Counted from the stretch's first letter, positions 33,890-45,769 are shown. The stretch is DNA of 64,000 nucleotides from Isoetes taiwanensis (GCA_021234155.1 JAJEKV010000053.1:3397149-3461148); one strand, 5' to 3'. The notes: generated by a model not told the origin, from the sequence alone. Numbers and translations are program-made.

Positions 33890-34180
33890 AATTCCGTGGA
33901 AACCCTTCTTGTTTTCCACGGAAACCCTTCTGATTTTCAAATTGGAAACCCTTCCAATTTTCCATTAAAACCAGGAAGGGTTTCCATGGAAACCCTTCCT
34001 ATTTTCCATGGAAACCCTTCCTATTTTCCAGGTTTTGGAAAATAGGAAGGGTTTCCATGGAAACCCTTCCTGGTTTTAATGAAAGCCGGAAGGGTTTCCA
34101 TGGAAACCCTTCCTATTTTCCATGGAAAATTGGAAGGGTTTCCATGGAAAATAGGAAGGGTTTCCATGGGAGCCCAACCC
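33890..34180. repeat. Foldback array of GGAAACCCTTCC / GGAAGGGTTTCC
   Basis: About thirteen copies of the 12-bp motif in both orientations, many joined as TTCCATGGAA. The central part (33967-34076) is an inverted repeat with about 42-bp arms running AAAACCAGGAAGGGTTTCC inward to TATTTTCCA, identical on both sides; one arm has an extra 23-bp unit. The RNA would form a long, nearly perfect hairpin. Confidence 0.85.
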
Positions 34181-34820
34181 AAATAGGGAGTACTTAGAAC
34201 CATCGGGAACTCAATACTCTGCATGGAGGCAGGGAGAAGACACTTGAACTCCAATGGAAACTTGCTCAAAAGGTTAGTACTTTGCATAAGCTATCTTCCC
34301 AAGATAGATTGGCATTGGCATTAAAAAAGTATGATGCTAGAATTTCCCAATCAAAAAATCTGGACTTTTGTTCATATGTTGTAATTTGTCAAGCCAATAT
34401 TCACTAGTTTCGGTGTCAAGCAATCAATGGCTATATGTGTAATTTGTGATATCTAGAGGCATGTCAATGACTCTCTTATATATTTTTTCTCCTGTGTTTG
34501 AGAATAATCGTAAACTATATTACATGTCATTGAGGGGGCCGCAAGTAGTTCATCTACTGATAAAGGTACCTGTTATTGTTGGAAACTTGTTCAAATTTGC
34601 TACAGAGCTGTGTCCATTTATAAATCTTCTGGTTTAGAGAAATATTAAAATTTCCTATTTATTTATGCTCTTGCTTTTCCACGACCAAAAAAATAAAAAA
34701 AAATTATGCCATTCAGTTTGGTATAGAGATCCGGATTTCTGAAACAGAGGCATGCTGCAAACACTGTATACCACACTAATCTGACAACACAGGATGTCTT
34801 TATTGGGTCTTAGTGCAAAA

Positions 34821-35369
34821 TTATGCAGAAAGCATAGAAGTATATGTATCACCGAGATGATATAGCTTGACCTTGAAATGCAGAACGGCATCAGGCCAAA
34901 GAAGAGACACAGAAGAGATGGTGGCAATTCCTTGGGCGAGAAGGAAATCCCCTGTGCCACCCACAACAACCAGATCCCTCTCTTTGAGGGGGATTTCTTC
35001 GGCACCATGGAAGCTAATGGAGCCCTTGTATGTATCAGAATTGAGCACGGCGCTGAAGCTCAAGAACACAGTGTTTTCATCAAGCGAAACAAAGGTGTAA
35101 GATCCTCGGCCTCGGCCCAGCACTTTGGAAGAGGGCGAAGGGCCTTCGGTTATAAGATCATCGATCACAACTATGCTGCCAAAATGGAAGGGCGTCAGCG
35201 ATCCCTTTGGACCTGCCACTATTACGGCCGTAGCAGGCTGGGTCACATTGTCGTGCATGTAAAAATCCAGAGTTGTGAGCTTCAGATTTGGAATTATGGG
35301 CCTGCTCAATCCGTCTGATCGCCCACAAATCCACAGCAGCAGCACACACACTCCCGCCCACATCCTCAT
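34821..35369 (-). CDS. Dirigent protein
   Basis: Intact single-exon frame of 182 aa, the usual size. Dirigent proteins are secreted, lack catalytic redox activity, and steer the stereochemistry of phenoxy-radical coupling in lignan and lignin-type pathways. Residues 1-20 form a hydrophobic signal peptide. The beta-barrel signature motifs follow in order: LDFYMHDNVTQPATA (34-48), FGSIVVIDDLITEGPSPSSK (63-82), GRGRGSYTFVS (85-95), GSISFHG (116-122) and ERDLVVVGGTGDFLLAQGIA (130-149). The C-terminus is VLHFKVKLYHL plus a short tail. Asn41 in NVT is a possible N-glycosylation site. Start chosen at the first Met of the signal peptide. The 5' leader is AT-rich (35400-35460). Base composition is richer in GC than the neighbours, as expected for a maintained gene. 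Its exact coupling specificity cannot be read from sequence. Confidence 0.93.
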   Translation of the reverse strand: MRMWAGVCVLLLWICGRSDGLSRPIIPNLKLTTLDFYMHDNVTQPATAVIVAGPKGSLTPFHFGSIVVIDDLITEGPSPSSKVLGRGRGSYTFVSLDENTVFLSFSAVLNSDTYKGSISFHGAEEIPLKERDLVVVGGTGDFLLAQGIATISSVSLLWPDAVLHFKVKLYHLGDTYTSMLSA

Positions 35370-35969
35370 CTTCCTTCCTCTCTGTTTGTTGCAGATTGTC
35401 TGTAGAATTTATTTGCAGATAATCTTCTGTACAATTTTTTATCTGCACAATCCTTGAATGCTTTTGCCGCTGTAACCTCGCCTTCGTGCCCTTGCTCTCC
35501 TCCACATCTGGTTTGTGTGGACTCCATAGCTCGTAGCCTGGATTTTGAACGTGGCCCTTTCTTAGTGTGTCTACGTAGTAACATCGCATATTTTGACACG
35601 TTATAGCCTAAAGGTCATTTGGTTTTGTCTTTATTTGTTCTCGTATTCAAATGAAAATGAAATTGTCTTTTATGATCCCAACAGTGGTCAAGTAATCTTA
35701 GCCAAAGTTTGGCATGGATAAGTGAGTGTAAATGGCACGCAACTCTTCTGCTTTTGGCCTCAACGAAGGAACTCTACTTTGCTACTATTGCTAGTTGAAT
35801 GCTATGTACGCATGTGGTTGCTGCAGTGTCACTATTCAAAGTTGCAATGCCATGCCTAGTTTTGTTTGGGGTTGAAGTGTCTTAATTTGCCAATGCCTTT
35901 TTCTCATATCCTTTTTTTTGTTCTTCAATTAATGTAGAGATGCTTGCGAAAGAGCTATGCAAATACTGG

Positions 35970-36070
35970 GCTCTTTTCCTCTCTCTACTTCATTCCAACC
36001 TAGCTGTTAAAGACAAATCTCTCTTTTCCTCTCTCCACTTCATTCCAACCTAGCTCTTAAAGACAAATTG
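35970..36070 (+). repeat. Two tandem copies of an about 52-bp unit
   Basis: CTCTTTTCCTCTCTCTACTT followed by CATTCCAACCTAGCT and GTTAAAGACAAAT occurs twice in a row with two or three differences. Confidence 0.8.
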
Positions 36071-36151
36071 TTGCTAAGGCCTTTACTTCCAACATCCTTT
36101 CCAATGTCGTGAAATTAAATTATGACTAGCCATAATCTGAAATACAAAACT

Positions 36152-38000
36152 CGTAAAATCAACCATGCAACCATGTTTTTTTTTTTTTGAAGGACGTCAA
36201 GCTTTATTCACCAACTAGAAACCAGAGCAACATAAATGCAAAGACAGGATTATAACCCCAGTGGACAAACCGATCCAACTGAGCACAACCACCTGCCTAT
36301 GCAAAAGAATGAATCTGAAGGTAAGTATGCCAGATCAGTACTTTCTTCTCTTGATCAAGAGAAGAACAATTGTAAGCCATAACAATTTTATCTTGCGCCC
36401 ACTGAAGAACAACCTCATCTGCAGTATCTATGCCCTTAAAGATAAACAACCTCCTTCTCTTCCAGATTGACCATAAAAGCCAGCCGCATGCGAGATGAAA
36501 AGCTCGTTTCCGTTATGCCTGCCGAAGCCTCTCACACAAGAAAAAACAATGCTCAATACTCTCAACCCTTTGCTGGCATAAAGGGCAGAGCTCTGAAATC
36601 CGATTATCCATTTTATGGACTAACCTTGTTGACTCGAGGCATCTATGGATCACTTGCCACCACAAAACTACTACTTTGGGGTGAAGCGACTTTATCCCAT
36701 ACCCATATCCAAACACTTTTCCATTGTGGCTGAGGGACATGAAGATGCCATCTATTAGATGGAGGCAGGATTTCAGAATGCACAAGCAATTTATACACAG
36801 AAGACACAAACCGCCCTGGTTGGATATCCTGATGGCAACCCCATATGACTACCTCAATGTGGACCGTAATCCTGTGGCAACAATGCAAAGAATATGATTC
36901 CAGATTACTCGTCCCATCTCGTACAACAAGAACTTTGTTCTAAATGCTTCCCATGACATGAGATGATCAGACTCATACCAAGCTGCAATAGTATTGATAC
37001 CAGCTGCTACCCATCGTCGTTGTGTCTTTGGATGAACAACCACACTTAGAGGCACATTCTCTGGAGTGTCCTGCAAAGGAATCCACCAAAGATGGAGTGG
37101 ACAAATGAAGACATGCCTCAGGATTAATATGGAAAAGAGACCTGACAGTGTCCCAAGCCGCAAGCAACCCCTTTAGAAAGGGAGAAGCATTAGGATACGG
37201 ATGCATATGATAAAGCAAAGCCCAAGGAAGGAGGGGCTTAATGGAGGCCTTATGAAATGGGAGACAATCTTTGAATCGACCGCACCAACAACCCGTGCCG
37301 GAGAATCATCCTTACCAATGAAAATCCTCCAAATGAACTTTGATATCATCACCTTGCTTTGGAGGTGAAAATCCAACATACCAAGACCACCAAATTTTAG
37401 GTCTAATGCATTTCGCCCAAGCTACCTTGACCATCGCTCCTAACTCATTTCCACCCCAAATAAAATTTTTCGACGATACGCACAATCTCCTCCATCTTAC
37501 ATCATGAGCTAGTAAAGGTGACGCCATGTAGACATGAGTATTACTAAGAACACATTTAGCCACAAAGTGATTCTAGGGCATGGATGGTTTAGTCAGTATT
37601 CCACCAAAACAAGTGCTTTTGCAATCCACTAATGATTTCATCCCAAGCATCCAAGCGTAGACATGAATTCCAACTGGGATACCAAGCAACTTTGTGGTAT
37701 TGCCATGCAGAAGAATCTTCCAAGGATAGTCCAAAATACAGGGAGGGATGGGACTGTCCAACGTCCACAAAGCTGTACATTTTTGCCACCCTACAAGAAC
37801 TCCTGATGCTAAGGAGAATGTGTCTAATAATAGTTTAGCATTACGAAGATTCTCAGCCTCGGCAATTAGGAACAAAAAAGTTTGGTATCAAAATAGTATA
37901 CAACAATATATAGTATATTTTATATCCCTTCGACCTGGTGGCCATTGGACTTATGTAGCATTTGCAAGCTTTCTCCAATGGAGGACGCTACCAAAAATCT
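36152..38000 (+). repeat. Dispersed repeat R, copy interrupted by LINE
   Basis: 36152-36176 and 37880-38000 together match the continuous copy at 19550-19695. The break falls between ACCATG and TTTGGTATC, where the uninterrupted copy has ACCATGTGTTTGGTATC. Little or no target duplication accompanies the LINE. Confidence 0.75.
36177..37879 (-). mobile_element. L1-type LINE, strongly 5'-truncated
   Basis: Poly(T) at 36177-36190 is the minus-strand poly(A) tail. Reading from 37879 down, the first residues lie just after the RT active site (FLIAEAENLRNAKLLLDTF). The thumb region follows (FIWGGNELG near 37460), then LHPKVVVLWWQVIHRC and a zinc knuckle CPLCQQRVESIEHCFFLC near 36580-36530. The end is near 36270 (ending IWHTYLQIHSFA). 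Several frameshifts are present. It is related to the 60.2-kb LINE in the tail: both start with GAAGGAC after the poly(T) and share the IEHCFFLC motif. The insertion site is defined by comparison with repeat R at 19550-19695. Confidence 0.85.
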
Positions 38001-38680
38001 TAGAAATTTTAAACGAAACCTTTGCATTCTATTATGCAAAATAGGAACTTGGCACTAAGAAAATTTGGCCCATGTCTTCCTTAGTCAGTCCTCCATTAAG
38101 TTCTTGGGCCGATAATCACCCCACGGTATACTTGTTGTTCCTGGAAACAGGTTCTTTGCCACAATGGCAGTATCATTCTTTCACAAATAAAATATAGGCA
38201 ACTCTTCGACATAGGCACATTGCAAAAGCAACATAAATCATAGGTAAATATAAAAACAGCATAATATGAAAGAAAGGTATGGCAACAGAAATCAAAAAAT
38301 TAAGGACAGAAAATGCACCAAAGACAAATCAACTAGCTATTTAATCAAACATACCGCGTCTGGTACCATCTCCAAAAACTCCAATGAAAACGTGTAGCAC
38401 TCAATAACATAAACTTTGCTCTGGAATGAAAAAATACCTAAGTGCATGTATTTCTCTGGAAACCCAACATAGTATTGCAAACTGTTACAAAAGACACCAT
38501 TTTTATCCGACGGCTTATAAATCAAGACGCCCATAACACACCTGTGATGGCCCAAAGACGAGTCGTGGACGCCCGGTGATGTTGCCCGTGTTTTGAGTAC
38601 GACATTTCTTATGCACAAAGGTAAGTAAAGGGTCTGCGAGCAGTTTATTATATAAAGAAGCCTATAATATATGAAAGCAC

Positions 38681-39310
38681 ATGGGAACAAAGCAAAAGAT
38701 GGCGATGGAGATGTTCAGAATTGAGTTATACGGCAAACTGGCAACATCAACACAACATACAAAGTCAAATCGTCCCTTTCTAGAGCCCCTAAACCTTTTC
38801 AGAGCTACTCTAGTTCTAGATATGGATGAAACCCTCGTCCACTCAGTGGTTGCAAAAGATGAACATGATGCCATTGATGTGATAGTTCGTCCGTATGCTA
38901 AGAAGTTCTTAAAATCTATGGCAACGCGTTATGAAGTGGTGATCTTTACAAGTGCTACCAAAGGTTACGCAAATAAAATATTAGACACACTAGATCCAAA
39001 GAATTGCTTTATCTCTCATAGGCTTTATAGAAATTCTTGCACTAGCACTTCAGATGGAAAGTTTATAAAGGAATTCTCTCGTCTTGGAAGGGGTATTAGA
39101 GGAATATTAGTCGTCGATGATCAACCTATTTCTTACAGCAAAAATCCTTGTAATGGAGTTGCCATTGAAGCATTTGTGGGGTATAGTAATGACACAGAGC
39201 TACTATATTTGATAGGCTTGTTGATAGGTATTGCGTCAGAGAGAGATATAGTCAATGCCTTTGTGGATCGAACAAAGTACAGAAAGGGTATCTCCTTCAA
39301 GTTCTTCTAA
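38681..39310 (+). CDS. CTD-like (FCP1/SCP-type) phosphatase
   Basis: Intact 209-aa frame. FCP1-homology phosphatases use an Asp nucleophile to remove phosphate from Ser, classically on the RNA polymerase II C-terminal domain. The catalytic signature DMDET lies at residues 47-51 (DxDxT), followed by LVHS. The second motif is VVIFTSATKGYA (86-97), the Lys-containing segment is GKFIKEFSRLGR (126-137), and the acidic motif is LVVDDQPISY (143-152), where SCP proteins have DNSP. NDTEL (170-174) matches the conserved C-terminal helix. The first 40 residues are not conserved; Met7 or Met9 could be the true start. A TATA-like TTATATAAAG lies about 30 bp upstream of the first ATG, so a start further in would leave a more normal leader. 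AATAAA occurs near 39471. Single-exon and compact, it could also be a retrogene copy of a spliced parent. Confidence 0.85.
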   Translation: MGTKQKMAMEMFRIELYGKLATSTQHTKSNRPFLEPLNLFRATLVLDMDETLVHSVVAKDEHDAIDVIVRPYAKKFLKSMATRYEVVIFTSATKGYANKILDTLDPKNCFISHRLYRNSCTSTSDGKFIKEFSRLGRGIRGILVVDDQPISYSKNPCNGVAIEAFVGYSNDTELLYLIGLLIGIASERDIVNAFVDRTKYRKGISFKFF

Positions 39311-39319
39311 AGCACTTAG

Positions 39320-42300
39320 CTCCTGACAACTTCAAACGATATAAACATTCTCATTGCATGCAAGTAAGAATAAGGTCCTGGCTGCCAATGTAAATGTAGA
39401 TATCATCATAGAGATGGCAAAGCAATAGTGGACCAGCTAAGAATAAAGGGCAATGAAAGGTTGCAAATGAAATAAATTTTTTATTTAAATTGCATGGCTA
39501 AAATACTATCTAAACAACCTGACTAGTTGGGGAAAGCTCTTTTTGTTTAATAAGGATTTTGGCTATAATTAATGACAAGGTTCTTCCTATATAAAAAGTC
39601 ACTTGGTTTCCTCCTTTTGATGCACGTTTAGATTAATTATAACAATCACTTTTGTATAAAAGAAGATGCTTAGCCACCTGAGTGTTCATGGTGAGGTTTT
39701 TTTTTTTTTTTTTGGGGAGGGATTATTATAGATTGTTAGTGTAATAAGTGCATTTAACACTTTCAAAAAGTATTGAACATAGCACTCAAAATATAGCTAT
39801 CTCAATCCATTTGGATCTTGCTAATATGATTTTTGACATTGTACATATATTTCTTCTTTGGTAGACATTGCAATTTTGTCGTGCTAGAAAAATCTAACAC
39901 TTTAGGGCAAAAAGCCAAGGAGCTTGAACGGAAGGATGGCATGGTTGGCCTGTACCAAAGGAACGTAAGGTCTAGGTACTATTCTAATGGCTGCACCTAA
40001 TTGAAACTGACGGTACTATCCCTGCCTATTTGCTTAGGGTTTCCTTGGTATGAAATGATACGATATAATCGTCTTATATTAGACTTAGGTTTAGCTCTGA
40101 GCAGTGGCCGGCACTACTCATGGAAAGGAAGAAACGGTTCTTGATTCTGGCTTGGCCCATAGCATTTCACATTGGGCATTGTTACCCGCTGTCAAAGCTT
40201 GCCAGGAGCCTGAGATGATTCGCAAAAAATTGTGGCGCTGATGCAGTGGCAGCTGTGCGTGAAATCCAGATGATTGTTGAAGACTAGTGATGGCATAAAC
40301 ACTGGAAAATATGTCTCTATTGCTCTAATCAAAGCCAGCATAATGTTATTCCAATTTCCAGCAGGGAGATGGGTGCTAATTCCACAATGAAAGACTGCAA
40401 CAATATTCCATCTGGCTCAACTCATCCTAATCAGGTTGGAATTTGTGTTTATTGTTTTGAAACCTTAACTATTACTAGACCTGATAAATTATTATGGATA
40501 TTCATATAGATTTAATCCTGTTTAAGTGGTTCTACTATGTTTTTAACTTTCTGTAAGCATATACATTTATCTGGGGTGAGTTCTTCATTGATTTATTTGT
40601 CGGGAGCAAGCTTCTAAGCAGTGACTGGGTGTTAGCTTGCTCTAATATGAAATAATATTGACATAAGCTTGAGATGTTTAGCTTGGCAGATCTGGGCAAC
40701 ATTGCACCATTAGAGCATCATCATTGCCTTTATGCGGACTACTCCCTTGCATATTTAATAAGTGTTACATGTTACACGCATATAATGATGGAGCTGGTCT
40801 TCTAGATAAGGATGTAAAGAGCAATGCTTTAGATTGTCCTTTTAAACAAGCTCTTTAAGCTAGGTATTGATCCACTGGATTACACTGCAGAATAAGCAAT
40901 TATAGGAAGTAGTGAAATAGGCTTATTTATATGCTGTCGTGTTGCGTGACAGTGAGCAAGGCCATGGTACATGATTATTTGTATAGTAGTCTATGTTTAT
41001 TGTACTACTCTGAAGACTGCATTAGGGCAGAATGGCTTAAAGAAAATGTAATGCATGTATTAGCACTAGTAGTCAGGCAGATTGAAACTTTCAGCAATGA
41101 ATTTAATAACAAGGGTTAGAAAGCTATACTTCCTGTATGCACAGATATTTGGCATCTAATAGTCTATGCTTATTGTATTATTCTGAAGATTGCATTAGGG
41201 CAGAATGGATTAAAGAAAATGTAATGCATGTATTAGCACTAGTAGTTAGGCAGACTGAAACTTTCAGCAGTGAATTTTATAACAAGGGTTTGAAAGCGAT
41301 ACTTCCTGTATACACAGATATTCAGCTTTAGATGTCTGGCTTTGGAGGCCAGAATATTGTTAGCTAGACTAGAAATGCCTATGAACTTCATTTGGACTAT
41401 TTGCAATTATGTGATGTTGCCAAACTGACAAATGGTTGAATCATGTGGTACGTCACTCCTTGGCTTGCCCGATGACTGCAACAATGTAAAACCCCCTTCT
41501 AGTTGCTCTATTTGATTAACAATTTCGTCACTGTTTGTGCAATAGGGATCTGGCTAAATTGCGACTGCATTGAACTCATTTGACAGGGTTCTAAGCCGAC
41601 ACACATGCAGATAATAAGTTCTTGGTACTGAACCAATATGATCAAGCCTTGCATCAAGCTATATGCAATTTAGAAATAGGGCCAACTTTGTAACGTTCTT
41701 TCCATAATATGGAGTAAGTATGTAAGTTAGACATGGCAGGATGCAGGCATGTTGAGAAGAATTGCAGCATAATGCAGAATAGGAAATCTAAGGTGCTCTA
41801 TGACTTAAGTTCAAATCCTACAAACTAGCTTTGGATGATGGCTGAAATATGGTTGGCACTGATAAACATGGACACATAGGGAAGAAAGACTCTACTAATG
41901 AGTAGAAATTAAGCATTTCTAGGATATAAAAGACGAGAACAGTCCTGGCTTGTGTATGGTACAATTTTAGAAGAACAGGCTGACTGGTAGGAGATAAATT
42001 AATGTGCTCTCTAAATGATGCCGATATCCACATATACAGACTGTATCTTATACTATTTGAACAGGTGGATGGTACACATATGGGTATTTGGCATTTGCCT
42101 TGGTTTAGTCCATTAGATTACATCTGGTTTTCACTCTCTAATGGTGTTTTTTGGATTCTGTTTTCTATTTTGTTTGTTTATATGGCAGTGTGAAGGGGGG
42201 TGACCCCAAAAGATCCCATGACACCTGCTACCATGTACAAGGCAACCATTTATAATGCTTATTTTTTGTAATGTTGGTGCAGTGTTGGTGCAGGTAGCAT

Positions 42301-42880
42301 GATCTTTATTGGAAGATTGGAAATAAAGTAAAAAATACACTTGTGGAGCTACAATGAACTACTCAGTCTACATTAATTTGATTTAATTGTTTTAAATAGT
42401 GGATATTTTGGTAGTAATTGTTTGTACTTGTATAAATAACTATTACGGTCTGCAAAAGTAATAAGGAAGGAAATATTTACATTGGAAACACTTGGCATTC
42501 GATATGTGGAATGGGAAAATTGTTTAGCTCATAGTCAATGTTGAATAGAGTAATATAGTCTGGGCGTAAGGTTAGTACACCTGAATAAACTTAGGGCTGC
42601 TTACTATATCGAGTTATTTCCTTGCAAAGGTATAATGAGATAAAAGTCTGGAGACGGATTTAAAAGGGTTTTTTTTTTTTTGGTGGTTTCAAATATTTAG
42701 CAAATAGAGTAGTGTTTAAAACGTACTATGAGTCTATTGATTTATGCAAATATTCAAAATTAATTGGGATCTTAAATGCTAATAACTTCAACGCATGATT
42801 ATTTAAAGTTTTCATTACAATTATGCAGACATGACTAATAATCCTTTCCACATAAAAAACTAACTTACCTTCAATCCATG
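39320..42880. other. AT-rich DNA, no gene recognised
   Basis: Apart from the tandem duplication at 40986-41335 no structured feature is evident. Short poly(T) runs near 39699 and 42669 lack adjoining LINE sequence. Confidence 0.45.
40986..41335 (+). repeat. Tandem duplication, about 172-bp unit
   Basis: 40986-41157 and 41158-41335 are about 90% alike. Both read LYYSEDCIRAEW and ENVMHVLALVVRQ in the same frame with mostly conservative differences, but the frame is closed just after each unit. It may be a duplicated exon of an unrecognised gene or a chance open repeat. Confidence 0.6.
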
Positions 42881-42888
42881 AACAACAC

Positions 42889-44519
42889 TGTGACGCTCTC
42901 CGAATCCATATGATGCTCCCATCGTATAAATACGGGAAATTTCCCTCCCATGGCGAATCCGTCGCCACGGAAAGGCCCTCCATCTGACTCGGACCACTTG
43001 TGATGGTCAAGTGTCCGGGTGAAGGACACAGAGGTGTCATTTGTCCCACCCCTTCTATGGGAATCCTATATATGGAAGCGCGTACATACATGTTAGCACC
43101 TAGCAACAATACTAATAAATAATATACCACCACGAAGGGTGGCCCATCATCATCAATACAACTAACAACAGAATACCAACATAACAAAGGAAATACACCA
43201 TAACTAAGGGCTCTACCCCGGCTCAGACTCCATGGGGCCGACTGACAGTCAGGGCCTCAAGATAACAGCAGACAGAGGTATGACATGGCGTTGGCTGGCA
43301 TAAGACAATGGCTAGGGTAGTCCACTCCATCCGCCCCTCCTGTGCACACTTTGCAGATAGGCTGAATCATGCTATGACGTGCTTGTAGCCCTCTGGAGAC
43401 GCAATCCCAAGGAATCACCCTTCGGGACTACTCTGGGTTACATCTCCCCGGTCTGATGAGGCAAGTCAGAGAGGCGTCTCCTCCCCGAGAATGATGGATC
43501 CCTGGGTGTGCTAGAGAACACGTGCCCCCTCAGTGACCCCCGCATCCGTACCCGACTTACTTCCCTAAATCTAAAGGCTGGCTCACCAGCCCGTTCGAGC
43601 CCAGGACGGCCATATAGACTCTCGCCCTCCGGCCCAGAGAGTGTCAGACCCATACCCGGCCCACACACAGTGACCGGCTATAAGCCTAGCACACTATCGG
43701 AGTCCTGTAGCCACGCTAGGCAGGATCCCACCCCCGATTCACCCTCATACTCATTATCTGGTGCTGAACCACATCATAGCATCCACAGCCAGGTTGGCTC
43801 TTGTGCACAGGCCGCATTTACTGGGTTTTAAGGGTTCTATCTAGGAGCATCTCTACTTCTTCTCTACTCCCTCCCCCCAACCCATACAACACAGGAGGAA
43901 TAGAAAGAAAGCTATCCTTATACATCCATCCATCCATAGCTTCGAATAGAACATAAAATAGAGATTAACCATACATCTATTCATACAAAGGTTAATCCTA
44001 GCTACCTTCTGAGCATACAAGGGTTAGTCATATGACTATCTAGGAATCCAAGCTATCTACATACTAACCGGGATCATAGCTAGATCTACTATCTCTCTGG
44101 TTCCCCATCCTTCTGGCTGGAACAGGGTGGAACAAAGACTCCTCCTCCACCAACTCCCCCCCAATTTGAATTGGGGCAAATGGGGGTATAAAACCCCAAT
44201 TTGGGTCCCAAGTTAGCAACTCTCTTGCCCAATGTCGATTTGGGCGTGGCAACTCTGGGTTGGCTAATATCACCTACTTTAGTATTTTAGCCCCTTTTAA
44301 TATTAGGTTAAGCCCTAAATTCGAATTAGGGTTTTGGGTTAGGTTTCCACTTTAATAATTAATTATTAACATAGCTAACCTTAGCTTATGAACAATTAAG
44401 GTGCCATTAATTAGTCCGAGTCAGACGGAGGACCTTTCCTTGGTGATGGATTCGCCATGGGAGGGGAATTTCCCGTATTTATACGATGGGAGCATCGTAT
44501 GGATTCGGGGAGCGTAACA
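42889..44519 (-). mobile_element. Probable solo LTR (1631 bp) with 5-bp target duplication
   Basis: Minus strand begins TGTTACGCTCCCC (44519) and ends AGAGCGTCACA (42889), flanked by AACAC at 42884-42888 and 44520-44524. TG...CA ends with a 5-bp duplication fit an LTR. The interior matches the LTR at 54749-56250: TTGTATTGATGATG, ACCCTTCG, a CTTCC...ATAGG junction like a splice acceptor, and the run TAGTCCACTCCATCC near 43318. Unusually, the outermost about 95 bp at each end are inverse copies of each other (CCGAATCCAT, GATGCTCCCATCG and a TATAAATACGGG box at both ends). A large foldback element with a 5-bp duplication is the alternative. Confidence 0.65.
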
Positions 44520-44529
44520 AACACATCAT

Positions 44530-45160
44530 AAATTTGGCTGATTTTAGCCTTTTCAACTTTGCAGTGTCACAACATCATCGGAAGGCGTCGTCGAAATAAT
44601 CTGCTTGCTTAGGCAGCAGCTGAGATAACCAAGTTGTTCTGCCATTAGTTAATGTTTAGTCCCCAAACTAGTGTTAAAATGACAATTTCATTTTAAAGGT
44701 TCAAAATGTTAAATATATCATGTAAATGAAATTGCTGCAAGATCATACAATGGTCTGAAAATAGAATTATATGCATATGTCTAGAATAATTATTTAGGCA
44801 CACCTATTATACGCGTACATTTGTTCTCGATAAGTATCTAGATCGATGTAGCGATAAATTTTGAATCATAAATCTAATATAAGAAGTGCCTAAAGTCGTA
44901 TTTAATTAAAGTGAGTCTCATTCCATTCCCACTTTTTTTTGGAACCCTGTTATTTTACACAAAAAGGAGCTCGGAAAATTACTCCGACTCGAAAACTGTC
45001 CAATATTTGTCTATTAGTGGGTCCAAGCTTTCTCCCAGTTTTCTCGGATCGCGAGTCAAGAACAAGAACAATACAACTCAAACAAAGGAATTTCATTACA
45101 GATTGAAAGCAAAGTTGTAGTTGAAAAAGAATTTTTATTAATAAATTGAATAGCTACAAT
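44530..45160. other. No gene recognised
   Basis: AT-rich, no structured repeats, no coherent reading frame. Confidence 0.45.
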
Positions 45161-45165
45161 GTATT

Positions 45166-45690
45166 TTACATCAGACGCAGAGACCATGGCGGTCTTGCTG
45201 TCACTATAGTTACATCATCGTGGTAGGTGGTCCATCTTAGGGGATTGTGGGGCTTCTTCTTACTGTCTGTAAGCCTTGGGGGCAACTTGAAGAATGTGGA
45301 ATGCCTCACGAGGAGGTGCCTCAGGAACCACCCGCTGACCTGTCCACCCGATTTCTCCACTCTCCTCCCGCAACTTTTCATCGAATATGCTCCTTCCCAA
45401 CCTCCGTGGATGTCATGCAATGCTTGCAAGATGCTTTGAGCTTTCTGGACTTGCGAAAGTTTCTTCCTCTCTTCTTCATCCCTTGAGGTCACATAGCGTC
45501 TGCAATCACGAGCAAGCTTATCCCAAAGGCCGGGTAAGAGTGTAGCCTGAGCGGGATCTGTGCCAGAGCGGGATCTCTGTCGCCGAGCGGAGCCGTGCCG
45601 CCGTGGAAGCGGTAAGAGTGTAGCCCTTTGAGCGGGGATGTGTGTGTGAGCGGGATCACGTGCACGAACCACGGAGCAAGGACAGTCCAT
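45166..45690 (-). CDS. Hypothetical protein, unrecognised
   Basis: A 174-aa minus-strand frame, GC-richer than its surroundings. The N-terminal 60 residues are Arg/Ala/Pro-rich and low in complexity; the underlying DNA contains repeats of GAGCGGGATC and GAGTGTAGCC, so this part may be spurious. The middle is charged and helical (LWDKLARDCRRYVTSRDEEE, KLSQVQKAQSILQALHDIHG). No known domain seen. It lies upstream of the palindrome-bearing repeats and on the same strand as the decayed genes at 46-51 kb, so it may be another fragment of that material. Confidence 0.3.
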   Translation of the reverse strand: MDCPCSVVRARDPAHTHIPAQRATLLPLPRRHGSARRQRSRSGTDPAQATLLPGLWDKLARDCRRYVTSRDEEERKKLSQVQKAQSILQALHDIHGGWEGAYSMKSCGRRVEKSGGQVSGWFLRHLLVRHSTFFKLPPRLTDSKKKPHNPLRWTTYHDDVTIVTARPPWSLRLM

Positions 45691-45769
45691 AATTAATAAT
45701 TACGGTGCCATTAGTTAAAACGAAGAAAAAAATGGAGAATTCAAAATACAATGGAGAATATTCATTCCA

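Noticed and set aside
35158-35589. Minus-strand 143-aa open frame
   Set aside because: Overlaps the dirigent gene in another frame and its 5' leader; no domain. A shadow of the real gene.
42726-43187. Minus-strand 153-aa open frame
   Set aside because: Runs across the end of the probable solo LTR into flanking DNA; no domain.
43438-43831. Overlapping Pro/Arg-rich open frames on both strands
   Set aside because: GC-rich interior of the LTR; the homologous stretch near 55.5-55.9 kb does not keep the frames.
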